Under the pieces are notes generated by a model. It saw only the letters and a list, made by a program, of their open reading frames with translations. It did no database searches and was not told the DNA's origin. Positions 37,216-50,964 of a DNA stretch of 64,000 nucleotides are shown here, piece after piece. Each line of letters begins with the position of its first letter. Positions within the stretch are counted from its first letter, which is position 1. A program made the position numbers and the translations under genes. This DNA is from Ectothiorhodospira magna. GTDB taxonomy: Bacteria > Pseudomonadota > Gammaproteobacteria > Ectothiorhodospirales > Ectothiorhodospiraceae. Location: positions 1 through 64,000 of the forward strand of contig NZ_FOFO01000001.1 in the NCBI RefSeq assembly GCF_900110965.1. The letters run 5' to 3'.

Positions 37216-37329
37216 GACGGCAAAGGCTTTGGTCACTGCCTTGTTTCCATTGTTGGGGTTCCCGCAGCTCCGTTTCAAGGGGCATTCCCGCCGTATGCTT
37301 GTAACTTGTTGTGATGTTTCATACATTAG

Positions 37330-39252
<1,923 letters not shown>

Positions 39253-39295
39253 CAGATTCCCGCCCCGGAAACCCCACACAGAACAGGAGCTCAAC

Positions 39296-39529
39296 ATGCC
39301 AGCACCCATTGGATTTGGAACCCGTCTGTTACTGATCCTGCTCAGTTTTGCCGGCATCATCATGGCCATGACAGGCATTCTGGAACTGGCCACCGCCGGC
39401 ACAGGTGGACTGTATCCCCCGGCCTGGCGTTTTCCTGGCTACGCCTGGATCCTCACCGTGGGCGGCTATGTGCTGATGATCCCCATGGGCTGGCTGTACC
39501 TGCGGGACATCAAGTCCGAAACGGACTGA
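39296..39529 (+). CDS. Small membrane protein between parE and parC
   Basis: A 77-residue protein with two hydrophobic helices (about 8-32 and 46-68) and a charged C-terminus (LRDIKSETD). The start is supported by an AGGAG site seven bases upstream. It lies 43 bases after parE and 37 before parC, in the same direction, so the three genes are probably co-transcribed. I do not recognise the family. The codon use and GC content match the neighbours, and the frame is not an obvious shadow of another gene. Confidence 0.75.
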   Translation: MPAPIGFGTRLLLILLSFAGIIMAMTGILELATAGTGGLYPPAWRFPGYAWILTVGGYVLMIPMGWLYLRDIKSETD

Positions 39530-39566
39530 ACCATCCCGATTCCCTGCCCGCAATCATTGGACTTTC

Positions 39567-41819
39567 ATGAGTACTGACGATCTGAACCTGGAAGGTGTGG
39601 AGCGCCTGCCGCTCAAGACCTTCACAGAAAAGGCGTACCTGGACTATGCCATGTACGTCATCCTGGACCGGGCCTTGCCCCATGTCGGGGACGGCCTCAA
39701 GCCCGTACAGCGGCGCATCATCTATGCCATGAGCGAATTGGGCCTGTCTGCCCTCTCCAAGCACAAAAAGTCTGCTCGAACCGTGGGGGATGTGCTGGGC
39801 AAGTTCCATCCCCATGGGGATTCCGCCTGTTATGAAGCCATGGTGCTGCTGGCCCAGCCCTTCTCATCCCGCTATCCCTTCGTGGACGGTCAGGGCAACT
39901 GGGGATCGCCGGACGATCCCAAGTCCTTTGCCGCCATGCGCTATACCGAGGCCCGACTTTCTCCCCATGCCCAGTTGCTGCTGTCGGAACTGGGGCAGGG
40001 GACTGCCGACTGGGTGCCCAACTTCGATGGCACCCTGGACGAACCCAAGGTACTGCCCGCCCGTTTACCCAATGTGCTGCTCAACGGGGGAACCGGCATC
40101 GCCGTTGGCATGGCCACGGATATTCCACCCCATAATCTCCGGGAAGTGGCCGCTGCCTGTATTCATCTGCTGGCCCACCCGGAGGCGTCGGTAGACGATC
40201 TGTGCAGCCATATCCAGGGACCGGATTTTCCCACCGAAGCAGAGATCATCACCCCCCGCAAGGAACTGATGGCCCTGTATCGCACCGGTCAGGGCAGCCT
40301 GCGCCTGCGTGCCCGGTATGACCGGGAAAACGGCGATATCATCATTACAGCCCTGCCCCATCAGGTCTCCGGGGCCAGAATTCTGGAACAGATTGCCGCC
40401 CAGATGAATGCCCGGAAACTGCCGATGGTGGAGGATTTGCGGGATGAGTCGGACCATGAACATCCCACCCGGCTGGTGATCACACCCCGCTCCAACCGGG
40501 TGGATATCCCGGGATTGATGGCCCATCTGTTCGCCACCACGGACCTGGAGCGCAGTTACCGGGTGAACATGAATGTGATTGGCCTGGATGGCCGGCCCCA
40601 GGTCAAACCCCTGGTTCAGCTTCTAACCGAGTGGCTGTCTTTCCGCACCGAGACGGTGCGCCGTCGTTTGCAATGGCGTCTGGATCGGGTGGAAACCCGG
40701 CTGCACGTCCTGGCGGGGCTATTGATCGCCTACCTGAACCTGGATGAAGTCATCCGCATCATCCGTGACCAGGATGAACCGGGGCCGGCACTCCAGGCAC
40801 GTTTTGACCTGACCCCTGCCCAGGTAGATGCCATTTTGGAACTCAAACTGCGCCATCTGGCCCGGCTGGAAGAAGTGAAGATTCGTGGCGAGCAGGATGG
40901 GCTGACCCAGGAGCGGGATCAGCTACAGGCCATTTTGGGTTCCAGCGAACAACTCAGGGCACTGGTGCGTACGGAAATTACCGCCGATGCAGAGAAATTC
41001 GGGGATGACCGCCGCTCTCCCATCGTTTCCCGGGCCGCTGCCCAGGCCCTGGATGAATCGGCCCTGATTCCCTCAGAACCCTTGACGGTGGTGCTCTCCC
41101 GCATGGGCTGGGTCCGGGCGGCCAAGGGCCATGAAGTGGATGCCGCCGGACTGAATTACAAATCCGGTGATGGCTTTTTATCCGCCTCTCCTGGCCGCAG
41201 CAACCAGCAGGCGGTGTTCATTGATTCCACCGGTCGCACCTACGCCCTGGCTGCCCATACCCTGCCATCGGCCAGGGGACAGGGAGAACCCCTGTCCGGT
41301 CGGCTCTCGCCCCCGGATGGGGCCTGCTTCGTCGGTGTGATGATGGGGGCGCCCGATGACCTTTACCTGTTGACCACAGATCATGGCTATGGCTTCATTT
41401 GCGCCCTGGAAGACCTGATCTCCCGCAACCGCTCGGGCAAGGTGGTGCTGACCGTGCCCGAGGGCGCCAGGGTGCTGCCTCCGGTACGGATTCAGAACCT
41501 GGCCCGTCAACGGCTGGCGGTGGCCACCAGCGATGGGCATCTGCTGATCACAGCCCTGGCAGATCTGCCCCGGATGGCCAAAGGCAAGGGAAACAGGATC
41601 ATCCATATCCCCTCGGCCCGGCTCAAGGCCAGGGAGGCCTGGATGGTGCCCCCTGCCCTGGTGGCGGAAGGGGAAGCCCTTCAGGTGGTGGCTGGCAGGA
41701 AATTCAAGGCCATCAAGGGGGCAGAACTGGAGGCCTACCAGGCTGAACGGGGGCATCGGGGGCAAAAACTGCCCAGAGGATTTCAGAAGGTAGATGCCCT
41801 GATCTGCGTGATCCCTTAG
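39567..41819 (+). CDS. parC: DNA topoisomerase IV subunit A
   Basis: A 750-residue DNA-cutting subunit of topoisomerase IV. The active-site tyrosine is Y126 in [12 protein letters not shown]. The quinolone-pocket segment [12 protein letters not shown] has the wild-type serine (86) and glutamate (90) that correspond to S80 and E84 of E. coli. The N-terminal region ([20 protein letters not shown]) and the shortened C-terminal beta-pinwheel (without a GyrA box) indicate ParC rather than GyrA. It forms a unit with parE upstream. Confidence 0.96.
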   Translation: MSTDDLNLEGVERLPLKTFTEKAYLDYAMYVILDRALPHVGDGLKPVQRRIIYAMSELGLSALSKHKKSARTVGDVLGKFHPHGDSACYEAMVLLAQPFSSRYPFVDGQGNWGSPDDPKSFAAMRYTEARLSPHAQLLLSELGQGTADWVPNFDGTLDEPKVLPARLPNVLLNGGTGIAVGMATDIPPHNLREVAAACIHLLAHPEASVDDLCSHIQGPDFPTEAEIITPRKELMALYRTGQGSLRLRARYDRENGDIIITALPHQVSGARILEQIAAQMNARKLPMVEDLRDESDHEHPTRLVITPRSNRVDIPGLMAHLFATTDLERSYRVNMNVIGLDGRPQVKPLVQLLTEWLSFRTETVRRRLQWRLDRVETRLHVLAGLLIAYLNLDEVIRIIRDQDEPGPALQARFDLTPAQVDAILELKLRHLARLEEVKIRGEQDGLTQERDQLQAILGSSEQLRALVRTEITADAEKFGDDRRSPIVSRAAAQALDESALIPSEPLTVVLSRMGWVRAAKGHEVDAAGLNYKSGDGFLSASPGRSNQQAVFIDSTGRTYALAAHTLPSARGQGEPLSGRLSPPDGACFVGVMMGAPDDLYLLTTDHGYGFICALEDLISRNRSGKVVLTVPEGARVLPPVRIQNLARQRLAVATSDGHLLITALADLPRMAKGKGNRIIHIPSARLKAREAWMVPPALVAEGEALQVVAGRKFKAIKGAELEAYQAERGHRGQKLPRGFQKVDALICVIP

Positions 41820-41847
41820 ACTTGACCCCCACGAGGGCCGCCTGATG

Positions 41848-41877
41848 CTTGAAATTTTTTGCACCGGGCACCATCCA
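41848..41877 (+). promoter_or_regulatory. Putative heat-shock (sigma-32) promoter of htpX
   Basis: CTTGAAA at 41848-41854 is followed, 14 bases later, by CACCATCCA at 41869-41877, close to the sigma-32 pattern CTTGAAA-N11-16-CCCCATnT. It precedes htpX, a heat-shock gene in E. coli, by about 110 bases. The -10 part deviates from consensus. Confidence 0.5.
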
Positions 41878-41986
41878 ATCATACCGAATAACCGATTGGG
41901 CTAGCCTGACCCTGGTGGTTCAATCACCGTTATTCCTTTATTCCTGTCCCCTGGCGTCATCAGTCAGGGTATTGCGGAGGACTTAT

Positions 41987-42877
41987 ATGAAGCGCGTTGC
42001 CCTGTTCCTGGCCACTAACCTGGCCATTATCGTGGTGCTGAGTATCACCCTGAGAATTCTGGGTGTGGAAAACATTCTGGATGATTCGGGAACCAACCTG
42101 AATCTCAACAGCCTGCTGATCTTTGCCCTTGTTTTTGGTTTTGGTGGTTCTTTCCTGTCTTTGGCCATTTCCAAATGGATGGCCAAAAAGAGCATGAACG
42201 TACAGGTGATCGAACAGCCGGCCAACGAAGTTGAGCAATGGCTGGTGGACACCGTGCGCCGGCAGGCCCAGCAGGCCGGTATCGGGATGCCGGAAGTGGG
42301 TATTTTCGATTCCCCCGATCCCAATGCCTTTGCCACCGGCATGAGCCGCAACAATGCCCTGGTGGCCGTGAGCACCGGCCTGATGCAGAGCATGAACCGG
42401 GATGAAGTGGAAGCGGTACTGGGCCATGAAGTGGCTCATGTGGCCAATGGGGACATGGTGACCCTGGCCCTGATTCAGGGGGTGGTGAACACCTTCGTGA
42501 TCTTCCTGGCCCGGGTGATCGGTCACTTTGTGGATCGGGTGATTTTCAAGAACGAAGAAGGTCACGGCATTGCCTTTTGGGTGACCTCCATTATCGCGGA
42601 AATCCTGCTGGGTATTCTGGCTTCCACCATCGTCATGTGGTTCTCCCGCAAGCGGGAATTCAGTGCCGATGAAGGGGGCGCCAAGCTGGCAGGCCGGGAG
42701 AAGATGATCGCTGCACTGGAGCGTCTGCGGGCGGCCCAGGGCCACCCCAGCGAGATGCCCGACCAGATGCGCGCCTTTGGCATCCGTGGCGGCATGGGGG
42801 AAGGTATCAAGAAGCTGTTCATGACCCATCCTCCGCTGGAAGACCGGATCATGGCCCTCAAGGAAGGCGGTCGCTAA
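41987..42877 (+). CDS. htpX: HtpX membrane zinc metalloprotease
   Basis: A 296-residue M48 protease in the inner membrane that degrades damaged membrane proteins. The zinc site is HEVAH at 147-151 ([14 protein letters not shown]), with the third ligand in [11 protein letters not shown]. Two N-terminal membrane helices (about 4-25 and 42-62) and two further ones near 160-215 fit the family. The ATG at 41987, after GCGGAGG, gives the standard start [13 protein letters not shown]. The open frame extends 46 codons upstream into the promoter region and is not used. A strong hairpin follows the stop. Confidence 0.95.
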   Translation: MKRVALFLATNLAIIVVLSITLRILGVENILDDSGTNLNLNSLLIFALVFGFGGSFLSLAISKWMAKKSMNVQVIEQPANEVEQWLVDTVRRQAQQAGIGMPEVGIFDSPDPNAFATGMSRNNALVAVSTGLMQSMNRDEVEAVLGHEVAHVANGDMVTLALIQGVVNTFVIFLARVIGHFVDRVIFKNEEGHGIAFWVTSIIAEILLGILASTIVMWFSRKREFSADEGGAKLAGREKMIAALERLRAAQGHPSEMPDQMRAFGIRGGMGEGIKKLFMTHPPLEDRIMALKEGGR

Positions 42878-42900
42878 AACACCGCGTGTTGTGCCTTATA

Positions 42901-42939
42901 CCACAGGCCCAGGGGTCCATCAGATCCCTGGGCCTGTGG
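42901..42939. terminator. Bidirectional terminator between htpX and epmB
   Basis: CCACAGGCCCAGGG and CCCTGGGCCTGTGG form fourteen perfect pairs around an eleven-base loop. The hairpin lies between two convergent genes and is one of the strongest in the window. Confidence 0.85.
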
Positions 42940-42955
42940 CCGTTTGGCCCCCTGT

Positions 42956-43972
42956 TCAGAGGGTCGGCACCAGGGTGATTTTGCCATCCTGGCCGGGAAT
43001 ATCCCGCACCAGCCGAGGCAACAGGTAGCCCGGCAGTTGCCGGGTCAAGGTGGCCATCAAGGCCAGGGCGGTCTCCTGGTCCACGGCAAAATGGGCGGCC
43101 CCCTTCACCGGGTCCAGCAGATGCAGGTAGTAGGGCTGCACACCGCTGTCGAACAGGGCATGGCTTAAATCGGTCAACGCCTGGACCGTATCGTTGACTC
43201 CACGCAGCAACACCGCCTGATTAAACAGACGCACCCCGGCCAGGTGGAGTCGCTCCATGGCGGCACGGGTAGTGCCATCCAGTTCCTGGGCATGATTGGT
43301 GTGGATCACCATGACCGGATGCAGCCGGGTGCCGGTGAACCAGTCCAGCAGGGCCTGGTCCACCCGTTCCGGTACCACAATGGGCAAACGGCTGTGCAGG
43401 CGCAAGGTACGCAGATGGGGAATCCCTGCCAGATCCACCGCCAGCGCAGCCAATCGGTCATCAGTGAGGGTCAAGGGATCGCCGCCGCTGAAAATCACTT
43501 CCCGGATCTCCGGGTGGCTACGCAGATACATCAGGATGCGGGGCCAGTGTTCCCGAATCGCTGCGGCATTCTGGTAGGGAAAATGACGCCGGAAGCAGTA
43601 ACGGCAGTGGATGGCACAGGCGCTGGACGTCACCAGCAAGGCCCGGCCATGATATTTATGCAGTAACCCCGGCACCGGCATGGCAGCCAGATCGTTCACC
43701 GGATCCGGGTCAAACCCCGGCACCTCCAGACATTCCTCACCCAGGGGCAATACCTGACGCAACAGAGGGTCATGGGGATCTCCCGGTACCATGCGTCCCA
43801 GGTAGGCCAGGGGCACCCGCAGCCGAAAATTCCGGGCAGCCTGCCGGGTAGCGGGGAGCAGGGCCGGGTCCAGTTGCAGTCGCCGCAGCAGTTCTGCCGG
43901 ATCGGTGATGGCCCGTGCCATGGCCCGTTGCCAATCCGCAGACTGACTGCGGGCATTTAATCGCGTTATCAT
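42956..43972 (-). CDS. epmB: EF-P (R)-beta-lysine pathway: lysine 2,3-aminomutase EpmB
   Basis: A 338-residue radical SAM enzyme that turns alpha-lysine into (R)-beta-lysine for modification of elongation factor P. The [4Fe-4S] cysteines are C119, C123 and C126 (SACAIHCRYCFRRHFPY), followed by FSGGDPLTL, which binds SAM and PLP. The PLP lysine lies in the C-terminal half. I use the ATG at 43970-43972 (MITRLNAR); the frame is open further upstream but without family features. It is divergent from efp, 146 bases away, and epmA follows efp, so the whole pathway is clustered. Confidence 0.94.
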   Translation of the reverse strand: MITRLNARSQSADWQRAMARAITDPAELLRRLQLDPALLPATRQAARNFRLRVPLAYLGRMVPGDPHDPLLRQVLPLGEECLEVPGFDPDPVNDLAAMPVPGLLHKYHGRALLVTSSACAIHCRYCFRRHFPYQNAAAIREHWPRILMYLRSHPEIREVIFSGGDPLTLTDDRLAALAVDLAGIPHLRTLRLHSRLPIVVPERVDQALLDWFTGTRLHPVMVIHTNHAQELDGTTRAAMERLHLAGVRLFNQAVLLRGVNDTVQALTDLSHALFDSGVQPYYLHLLDPVKGAAHFAVDQETALALMATLTRQLPGYLLPRLVRDIPGQDGKITLVPTL

Positions 43973-44118
43973 AGGCGGTTTTTTAAGGGTGAATCGTAGC
44001 AGGCTGGCCCATTGTGCCGGTTTTGGCGGTGGTTTTGCCAGATTCCCCTCCCCACCGACGGGAAATACCGTCGGCCTCCCTTTTTTCATGCCCTGGCGCA
44101 ATCCGGAGACACGTTTTC

Positions 44119-44682
44119 ATGGCCATGTACAGCACCAACGAATTCAAGAGCGGACTCAAGATTCTACTGGATGGTGATCCTTACGCCATTGTGGAAAACG
44201 AGTTCGTCAAGCCCGGCAAGGGGCAGGCGTTTAACCGGGTAAAAATGCGCAATCTCAAGACCGGGCGGGTGCTGGACAAGACCTTCAAGTCCGGTGAGTC
44301 GGTGGAAGCGGCTGATGTCATGGACACGGACATGCAGTATCTCTATGCCGATGGCGAGTTCTGGCACTTCATGATGCCGGAGAGTTTCGAGCAGTATGCC
44401 GCCAACGAGGCTGCGGTCATTGATGCCATGAAATGGCTCAAGGAACAGGACATGTGTACCGTCACCCTGTGGAACAACGTGCCTTTGTCGGTCAGCCCGC
44501 CCAATTTTGTGGAACTGAAGATTACCCAATGTGATCCAGGCATCCGCGGCGACACGGCCACCGGAGGCACCAAGCCGGCCACCCTGGAGACCGGAGCCGT
44601 GGTCAAAGTGCCCTTGTTTGTCAACGAAGGGGACGTGATCCGGGTGGATACCCGCACCGGCGACTACGTCTCCCGGGCGTGA
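44119..44682 (+). CDS. efp: Translation elongation factor P
   Basis: A 187-residue protein of three beta-barrel domains that relieves ribosome stalling at polyproline. The modified residue is K34 in [13 protein letters not shown], the type that receives beta-lysine from EpmA, which agrees with the presence of epmA and epmB on either side. The C-terminal domain shows [20 protein letters not shown], the EF-P signature. I use the ATG at 44119 ([12 protein letters not shown]). The stop overlaps the epmA GTG by four bases. Confidence 0.97.
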   Translation: MAMYSTNEFKSGLKILLDGDPYAIVENEFVKPGKGQAFNRVKMRNLKTGRVLDKTFKSGESVEAADVMDTDMQYLYADGEFWHFMMPESFEQYAANEAAVIDAMKWLKEQDMCTVTLWNNVPLSVSPPNFVELKITQCDPGIRGDTATGGTKPATLETGAVVKVPLFVNEGDVIRVDTRTGDYVSRA

Positions 44683-45629
44683 GCTGGTTGCCCTCCGCCG
44701 CGCCGGCGATGCTCCATCGTCGGGCGGACCTGTTGCGGTCCATACGTCATTTTTTCCATGAGCGGGGGGTGCTGGAAGTGGAAACCCCCTGCCTGTCCCG
44801 GGCGGGGGCCACGGACCCGGCCATCGAGAGCCTGACCGTGACCCTGCCGGAAGCCAGCTTCTGGCTGCATACCTCCCCTGAATTTCCCATGAAGCGCCTG
44901 TTGGCTGCTGGATCGGGGGACATCTATCAGATCGCCCGGGTTTTTCGGGCCGGTGAAGCCGGTCGCTTTCACAACCCGGAATTTACCCTGCTGGAATGGT
45001 ATCGGGTTGGGTTCGATCATCATCGGCTGATGACTGAAGTCGATGATCTGGTGCGTGGTCTGGCTGGTGACCGGCTATCCCGTCCTGCTGTCCGGTTGAG
45101 TTACCAGCAGGCTCTGATGGACCATGCGGGTATCGACCCCCTGCATGCCGATGTCGAGGCACTGGCCCGCAGGGCGCGGGCCCTTGGGCTGGATGTGCAA
45201 GGTGAACTGGATCGGGATGGCTGGCTGGACCTGCTCATGTCCCTGGTGGTGGCACCCGCATTACCCGCAGATGGTCTGACTTTCATCCATGATTATCCTG
45301 CCAGTCAGGCTGCGCTGGCGCGAATCTGCCCGGATAATCCGGCGGTGGCCGAACGTTTTGAACTGTACTGGGGTGGGGTGGAGCTGGCCAACGGTTTTCA
45401 TGAACTGGGGGATGGGGTGGAGCAAGGGGTTCGTTTTGAGGCGGACAACCACCGCCGCCGGGCCGCTGGTCAAGCGGCGGTGGCGGTGGACCATCATCTT
45501 TTGGCGGCGTTGGCCCAGGGGCTACCGGACTGCGCCGGTGTGGCCCTGGGTGTGGACCGGTTGCTCATGTGCCTGAGTGGTTGCGACCACATCCGTCAAG
45601 TGCTGGCCTTTGACTGGGAGCGGGCCTGA
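44679..45629 (+). CDS. epmA: EF-P lysine ligase EpmA (GenX/PoxA)
   Basis: A 316-residue class II lysyl-tRNA synthetase-like enzyme without the anticodon-binding domain. It attaches (R)-beta-lysine to K34 of EF-P. Motif 2 is [20 protein letters not shown], and motif 3 is [11 protein letters not shown]. The substrate pocket has [11 protein letters not shown]. The GTG start overlaps the efp stop, so both proteins are made together, an efficient arrangement for enzyme and substrate. No epmC gene was found nearby. Confidence 0.95.
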   Translation: MSWLPSAAPAMLHRRADLLRSIRHFFHERGVLEVETPCLSRAGATDPAIESLTVTLPEASFWLHTSPEFPMKRLLAAGSGDIYQIARVFRAGEAGRFHNPEFTLLEWYRVGFDHHRLMTEVDDLVRGLAGDRLSRPAVRLSYQQALMDHAGIDPLHADVEALARRARALGLDVQGELDRDGWLDLLMSLVVAPALPADGLTFIHDYPASQAALARICPDNPAVAERFELYWGGVELANGFHELGDGVEQGVRFEADNHRRRAAGQAAVAVDHHLLAALAQGLPDCAGVALGVDRLLMCLSGCDHIRQVLAFDWERA

Positions 45630-45702
45630 TGGCTTTTTGATGCCCTTCCAGCGCTTGACTGATGCCGGGACGAAAGACCCACACAGGGATGACACCGCCC
45701 CA

Positions 45703-47624
<1,922 letters not shown>

Positions 47625-47653
47625 TTGACTCCCCAGCTTGGTTTTGTAAGACT
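47625..47653 (+). promoter_or_regulatory. Promoter of iscRSU
   Basis: TTGACT at 47625-47630 is followed by TAAGAC at 47647-47652 with a TG extension (TGTAAGAC) and a 16-base spacer. Transcription would begin near 47659, directly at the IscR site. Confidence 0.6.
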
Positions 47654-47659
47654 ACCTCT

Positions 47660-47684
47660 AAACCTGACTTAGAAGGTCGGGAAT
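47660..47684. promoter_or_regulatory. IscR type 1 binding site over the isc start
   Basis: The 25-base element matches the type 1 IscR consensus at about 18 positions, including the key CCTGACT and GGTCGGG blocks (left and right half sites). Its location at and just after the predicted transcription start fits repression by [2Fe-2S]-IscR, as in E. coli. Confidence 0.75.
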
Positions 47685-47716
47685 TGTGAAGCCTGACAAC
47701 CCAGAAGGGGGCCTCC

Positions 47717-48202
47717 ATGAAACTGTCAACCAAGAGTCGATATGCGGTAACCGCCATGCTGGATCTGGCCATTCACGACCGTGTTGGCCCGGTCACTCTG
47801 GCAGACATTTCCCAGACCCAGGGCATTTCCCTGTCCTATCTGGAACAGCTGTTTGCCAAACTGCGCAAACAGGGGCTGGTGGCCGGGGTGCGGGGACCTG
47901 GTGGCGGCTATCGTCTGGCCCAGCCCGCCCATGAAATCACCGTGGCCAGCATCATCACCGCGGTGGATGAGAACGTCAAAATGACCCGTTGCCAGGGCAG
48001 CGGTGACTGCCACGACGGACAGCGTTGCCTGACCCACCAGCTTTGGGACGAGCTCAGTGAGCAACTGTTTACGTTCCTCGATGGCATTACCCTGGACCAG
48101 TTCGCCAACCGTCCTGAAGTCCAGCAGATCGTCCGGCGCCAGCAACAGCAGCATCCTCGCCCTGCTCATCCCCATTTCATTTTTGGCCGCTCTGCAGCCT
48201 GA
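47717..48202 (+). CDS. iscR: Fe-S cluster assembly regulator IscR
   Basis: A 161-residue Rrf2-family repressor. The winged helix is at the start ([20 protein letters not shown]). Three cluster cysteines, C92, C98 and C104 ([14 protein letters not shown]), and the ligand H107 all sit at the same positions as in E. coli IscR. It represses its own operon when a [2Fe-2S] cluster is bound. An IscR-type site covers the promoter just upstream. The iscS start follows 13 bases after the stop. Confidence 0.96.
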   Translation: MKLSTKSRYAVTAMLDLAIHDRVGPVTLADISQTQGISLSYLEQLFAKLRKQGLVAGVRGPGGGYRLAQPAHEITVASIITAVDENVKMTRCQGSGDCHDGQRCLTHQLWDELSEQLFTFLDGITLDQFANRPEVQQIVRRQQQQHPRPAHPHFIFGRSAA

Positions 48203-48215
48203 TAAGGAGGTTCCC

Positions 48216-49436
48216 ATGTCATCAACAAGGCCCATCTACCTGGATTATGCCGCCACCACCCCGGTGGACGAGCGGGTGGCAGAAAAGATGTTCCGGTTCA
48301 TGACCGTGGGCGGGGCTTTTGGCAATCCTGCCTCCCGCTCCCACAGCTTTGGCTGGGAGGCGGAACAGGCGGTGGAGGAAGCCCGGGAGCAGGTGGCCGC
48401 CCTGGTGGGGGCCGACCCCAGAGAGATCGTCTGGACCAGCGGCGCCACTGAAGCCAATAACCTGGCCATCAAGGGGGCCGCCCATTTTTATCAGAAAAAA
48501 GGACGCCATATCGTCACCGTCAAAACCGAGCACAAGGCGGTACTGGACACCTGCCGGCAACTGGAACGGGAAGGCTTTGAGGTCACCTATCTGGACCCGG
48601 AACCCAATGGTCTGCTGAATCTGGACACATTGGAGGCGGCTCTGCGTGACGATACGGTGCTGGTTTCCGTGATGCACGTCAATAACGAAATCGGCGTCAT
48701 CCAGGATATCCAGGCTATCGGCCATCTGACCCGGTCCAGGGGCATCCTGTTTCATGTGGATGCTGCCCAGTCCACCGGCAAGGTGCCCTTGAACCTGGCT
48801 CAACTGCCGGTGGATCTGATGAGTTTTTCCGCCCACAAAACCTATGGTCCCAAGGGTATCGGCGCCCTGTATGTCAGTCGTAAACCCAGGGTGCGGCTGG
48901 AGGCCCAGATGCATGGAGGAGGCCATGAGCGGGGCATGCGCTCTGGCACCCTGGCGCCTCATCAGATCATCGGCATGGGGGAGGCGTTTCGTATCGCCAG
49001 GGAGGAAATGGGGGCAGAGCAGGAACGTCTGCGCATGCTAAGGGATCGACTTTGGGCGGGCCTTTCGGATATGGAAGAGGTGTATCTCAACGGGGACCCG
49101 GTGCATCGGGTGGCCAATCATCTCAATATATCCTTCAATTTCGTGGAAGGAGAGAGCCTGATCATGGCCCTCAAAGACATTGCCGTCTCCTCTGGTTCAG
49201 CCTGTACCAGTGCCAGTCTGGAGCCGTCCTACGTCTTGCGCGCCCTGGGACGGGATGATGAACTGGCCCATAGTTCCATCCGTTTTTCTGTGGGCCGCTA
49301 TACCACGCTGGAAGATATCGACCGGACCATCGTCCTGGTCAGATCCGCAGTGGAAAAACTCCGGGCACTCTCCCCCCTGTGGGAAATGTATCAAGACGGC
49401 GTGGATCTCAAAACCGTAGCGTGGGTGGCACATTAA
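48216..49436 (+). CDS. iscS: Cysteine desulfurase IscS
   Basis: A 406-residue PLP enzyme that takes sulfur from cysteine for Fe-S clusters and tRNA thiolation. The PLP lysine is K208 ([12 protein letters not shown]) and the catalytic cysteine C330 ([20 protein letters not shown]). The ATG at 48216 follows a perfect AAGGAGG site and yields [18 protein letters not shown]. The frame extends 53 codons further upstream inside iscR and is not used there. iscU follows after 35 bases. Confidence 0.97.
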   Translation: MSSTRPIYLDYAATTPVDERVAEKMFRFMTVGGAFGNPASRSHSFGWEAEQAVEEAREQVAALVGADPREIVWTSGATEANNLAIKGAAHFYQKKGRHIVTVKTEHKAVLDTCRQLEREGFEVTYLDPEPNGLLNLDTLEAALRDDTVLVSVMHVNNEIGVIQDIQAIGHLTRSRGILFHVDAAQSTGKVPLNLAQLPVDLMSFSAHKTYGPKGIGALYVSRKPRVRLEAQMHGGGHERGMRSGTLAPHQIIGMGEAFRIAREEMGAEQERLRMLRDRLWAGLSDMEEVYLNGDPVHRVANHLNISFNFVEGESLIMALKDIAVSSGSACTSASLEPSYVLRALGRDDELAHSSIRFSVGRYTTLEDIDRTIVLVRSAVEKLRALSPLWEMYQDGVDLKTVAWVAH

Positions 49437-49471
49437 GCCCCCCGGAACACCCATTTGAGAGGTAATCAGCC

Positions 49472-49897
49472 ATGGCCTACAGCGACAAAGTTATCGACCA
49501 CTATGAAAACCCCCGTAACGTGGGATCCCTGGACAAGGCAGACCCCCATGTGGGCACCGGCATGGTGGGCGCCCCGGCCTGCGGGGATGTGATGAAACTG
49601 CAGATTCAGGTCAATGATGCCGGTGTCATTGAAGATGCCCGGTTCAAGACCTACGGTTGTGGTTCCGCCATTGCCAGTTCCAGCCTGCTGACCGAGTGGA
49701 TCAAGGGCAAGACCCTGGAAGAAGCCGCAGCCATCAAGAACACCGAGATCGCCGAGGAACTGGCCCTGCCGCCGGTGAAAATCCACTGTTCGGTCCTGGC
49801 CGAAGACGCCATCAAGGCTGCCATTGCAGATTTTCGCAGCAAATCGCCACAACACTCTCCGGTTGATCACGAGGTACCCCAGCGACTGTCGGCGTGA
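49472..49897 (+). CDS. iscU: Fe-S cluster scaffold IscU
   Basis: A 141-residue scaffold on which [2Fe-2S] clusters are built with IscS. The three conserved cysteines are C37 (APACGDVM), C63 (TYGCGSAIASS) and C106 (IHCSVLAEDAI). The LPPVK motif for HscA binding is present at 99-103, so a chaperone should exist elsewhere in the genome. The C-terminal 15 residues (SPVDHEVPQRLSA) are longer than in E. coli. Unlike the usual operon, iscA, hscB, hscA and fdx do not follow; a terminator and a convergent crcB come next. Confidence 0.95.
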   Translation: MAYSDKVIDHYENPRNVGSLDKADPHVGTGMVGAPACGDVMKLQIQVNDAGVIEDARFKTYGCGSAIASSSLLTEWIKGKTLEEAAAIKNTEIAEELALPPVKIHCSVLAEDAIKAAIADFRSKSPQHSPVDHEVPQRLSA

Positions 49898-49931
49898 CCC
49901 GCCCAGAGGTTCCCAGGCAGGATCACTGCCC

Positions 49932-49962
49932 CGTCATCTCCCGGCAAAACCGGGAGATGACG
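49932..49962. terminator. Bidirectional terminator between iscU and crcB
   Basis: CGTCATCTCCCGG and CCGGGAGATGACG form thirteen perfect pairs around CAAAA. It lies between the convergent iscU and crcB genes, so the isc operon is really closed here. Confidence 0.85.
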
Positions 49963-49976
49963 AACCTTGGACCAGG

Positions 49977-50375
49977 TCAAAGTACAAACGACAGGGCATA
50001 ATAGGCCAGAGCAGCGGCCCCCAGACACAGGATCACCGACAGCAGGACATTGCCCAGGGCGGCGACCCCATGCCCCCGTTGCAACAGCATCAGGGTTTGC
50101 AAACTAAAGGATGACACGGTGGTATAGCTGCCCAGGACACCCAGCACGCCCCAAATCCAGACAGACTGCCACGCCTCCGGTGTCCCGGCAGCCTCTATCC
50201 CGGCAGCGGCCAGACCGATCAACAGGGCGCCGGTCACATTCACCAGCAAAGTCCCCCAGGGAAAATCCCCCCCGAGCCTTGCAGTGACCTGGGCGCTGAC
50301 CCAGTAACGGGCCATCCCGCCCAGAGCACCCCCCAACAGCACCAGCAACAGGGCCCAAAAAGAAAAGTCCATCAC
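49977..50375 (-). CDS. crcB: CrcB/Fluc fluoride channel (first copy)
   Basis: A 132-residue membrane protein with four helices that exports fluoride as a dual-topology dimer. It shows the family features GGALGGMARYWVS, GTLLVNVTGALLIGL with the conserved asparagine, and GVLGSYTTVSSFSLQTL, the Fluc signature. A second homologue is found at 59552-60007 on the opposite strand. No fluoride riboswitch could be recognised in the sequence upstream of this copy. Confidence 0.92.
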   Translation of the reverse strand: MMDFSFWALLLVLLGGALGGMARYWVSAQVTARLGGDFPWGTLLVNVTGALLIGLAAAGIEAAGTPEAWQSVWIWGVLGVLGSYTTVSSFSLQTLMLLQRGHGVAALGNVLLSVILCLGAAALAYYALSFVL

Positions 50376-50601
50376 ATCGGGTATCCGTATGACTTAGCTA
50401 TTATGGGTCAAGCATACAACACAGAGGATCGCCCAAGGCCTGATGGATCCATCACGAAACTTCCCTGACAATAGGACATCCAAGCAGTGAGTTGTCCAAA
50501 TCCCTACAACCCAAAGCAGTCCCATACCGAACCTGGCCGCTGCAATCCCGCAGCCGCCATCCCAACCCACCCCAAGGGTGGGCTTTATCGTGGAGGAACT
50601 G

Positions 50602-50886
50602 ATGAACTACCGTTACACGTCGCTGATCGCTGCATTGTCCATCCTGCCTCTGGCCCTGCTGGTGGGATGTTCCGATCCCGGGCCTGCAGAGGAAGCCGGA
50701 CAAACCGTGGACGAAGTCATGGAGGATGCCAGAGAGCAGCTCGACAGCGCGGCGGAGACAGCCAGAGAAGCCGTGGACGAAGCGGCTGACACACTCAGAG
50801 ACCCCGGTCCGGCAGAGGAAGCAGGCCGGGAAATTGATGATGCCGTAGACACCACCCAGGAGGCGCTTGAAGACGCCCGGGATTGA
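50602..50886 (+). CDS. Small lipoprotein with an internal repeat
   Basis: A 94-residue protein. The signal peptide ends in a lipobox, LLVGC (cysteine at residue 23). The mature part is acidic, alanine-rich and helical, built from two related units that each begin with DPGPAEEAG and continue with DEVMEDAREQLDSAAE or DDAVDTTQEALEDARD. Such heptad-like repeats suggest a coiled coil at the outer or inner membrane surface. GGAGGAACTG in front of the ATG at 50602 fixes the start. I do not recognise a named family. Confidence 0.75.
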   Translation: MNYRYTSLIAALSILPLALLVGCSDPGPAEEAGQTVDEVMEDAREQLDSAAETAREAVDEAADTLRDPGPAEEAGREIDDAVDTTQEALEDARD

Positions 50887-50964
50887 TCTGTCCCCCCAAG
50901 TGCCGGAGATACTGCTGATCTCCGGCACCCACCGACTTGTTCCGACCCGCTCCCGTTCCATAAA

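Noticed and set aside
50376-50601. Fluoride riboswitch upstream of crcB
   Set aside because: A few bases resemble the GGCGAT part of the motif, but the remaining conserved blocks and the pseudoknot partner could not be found.
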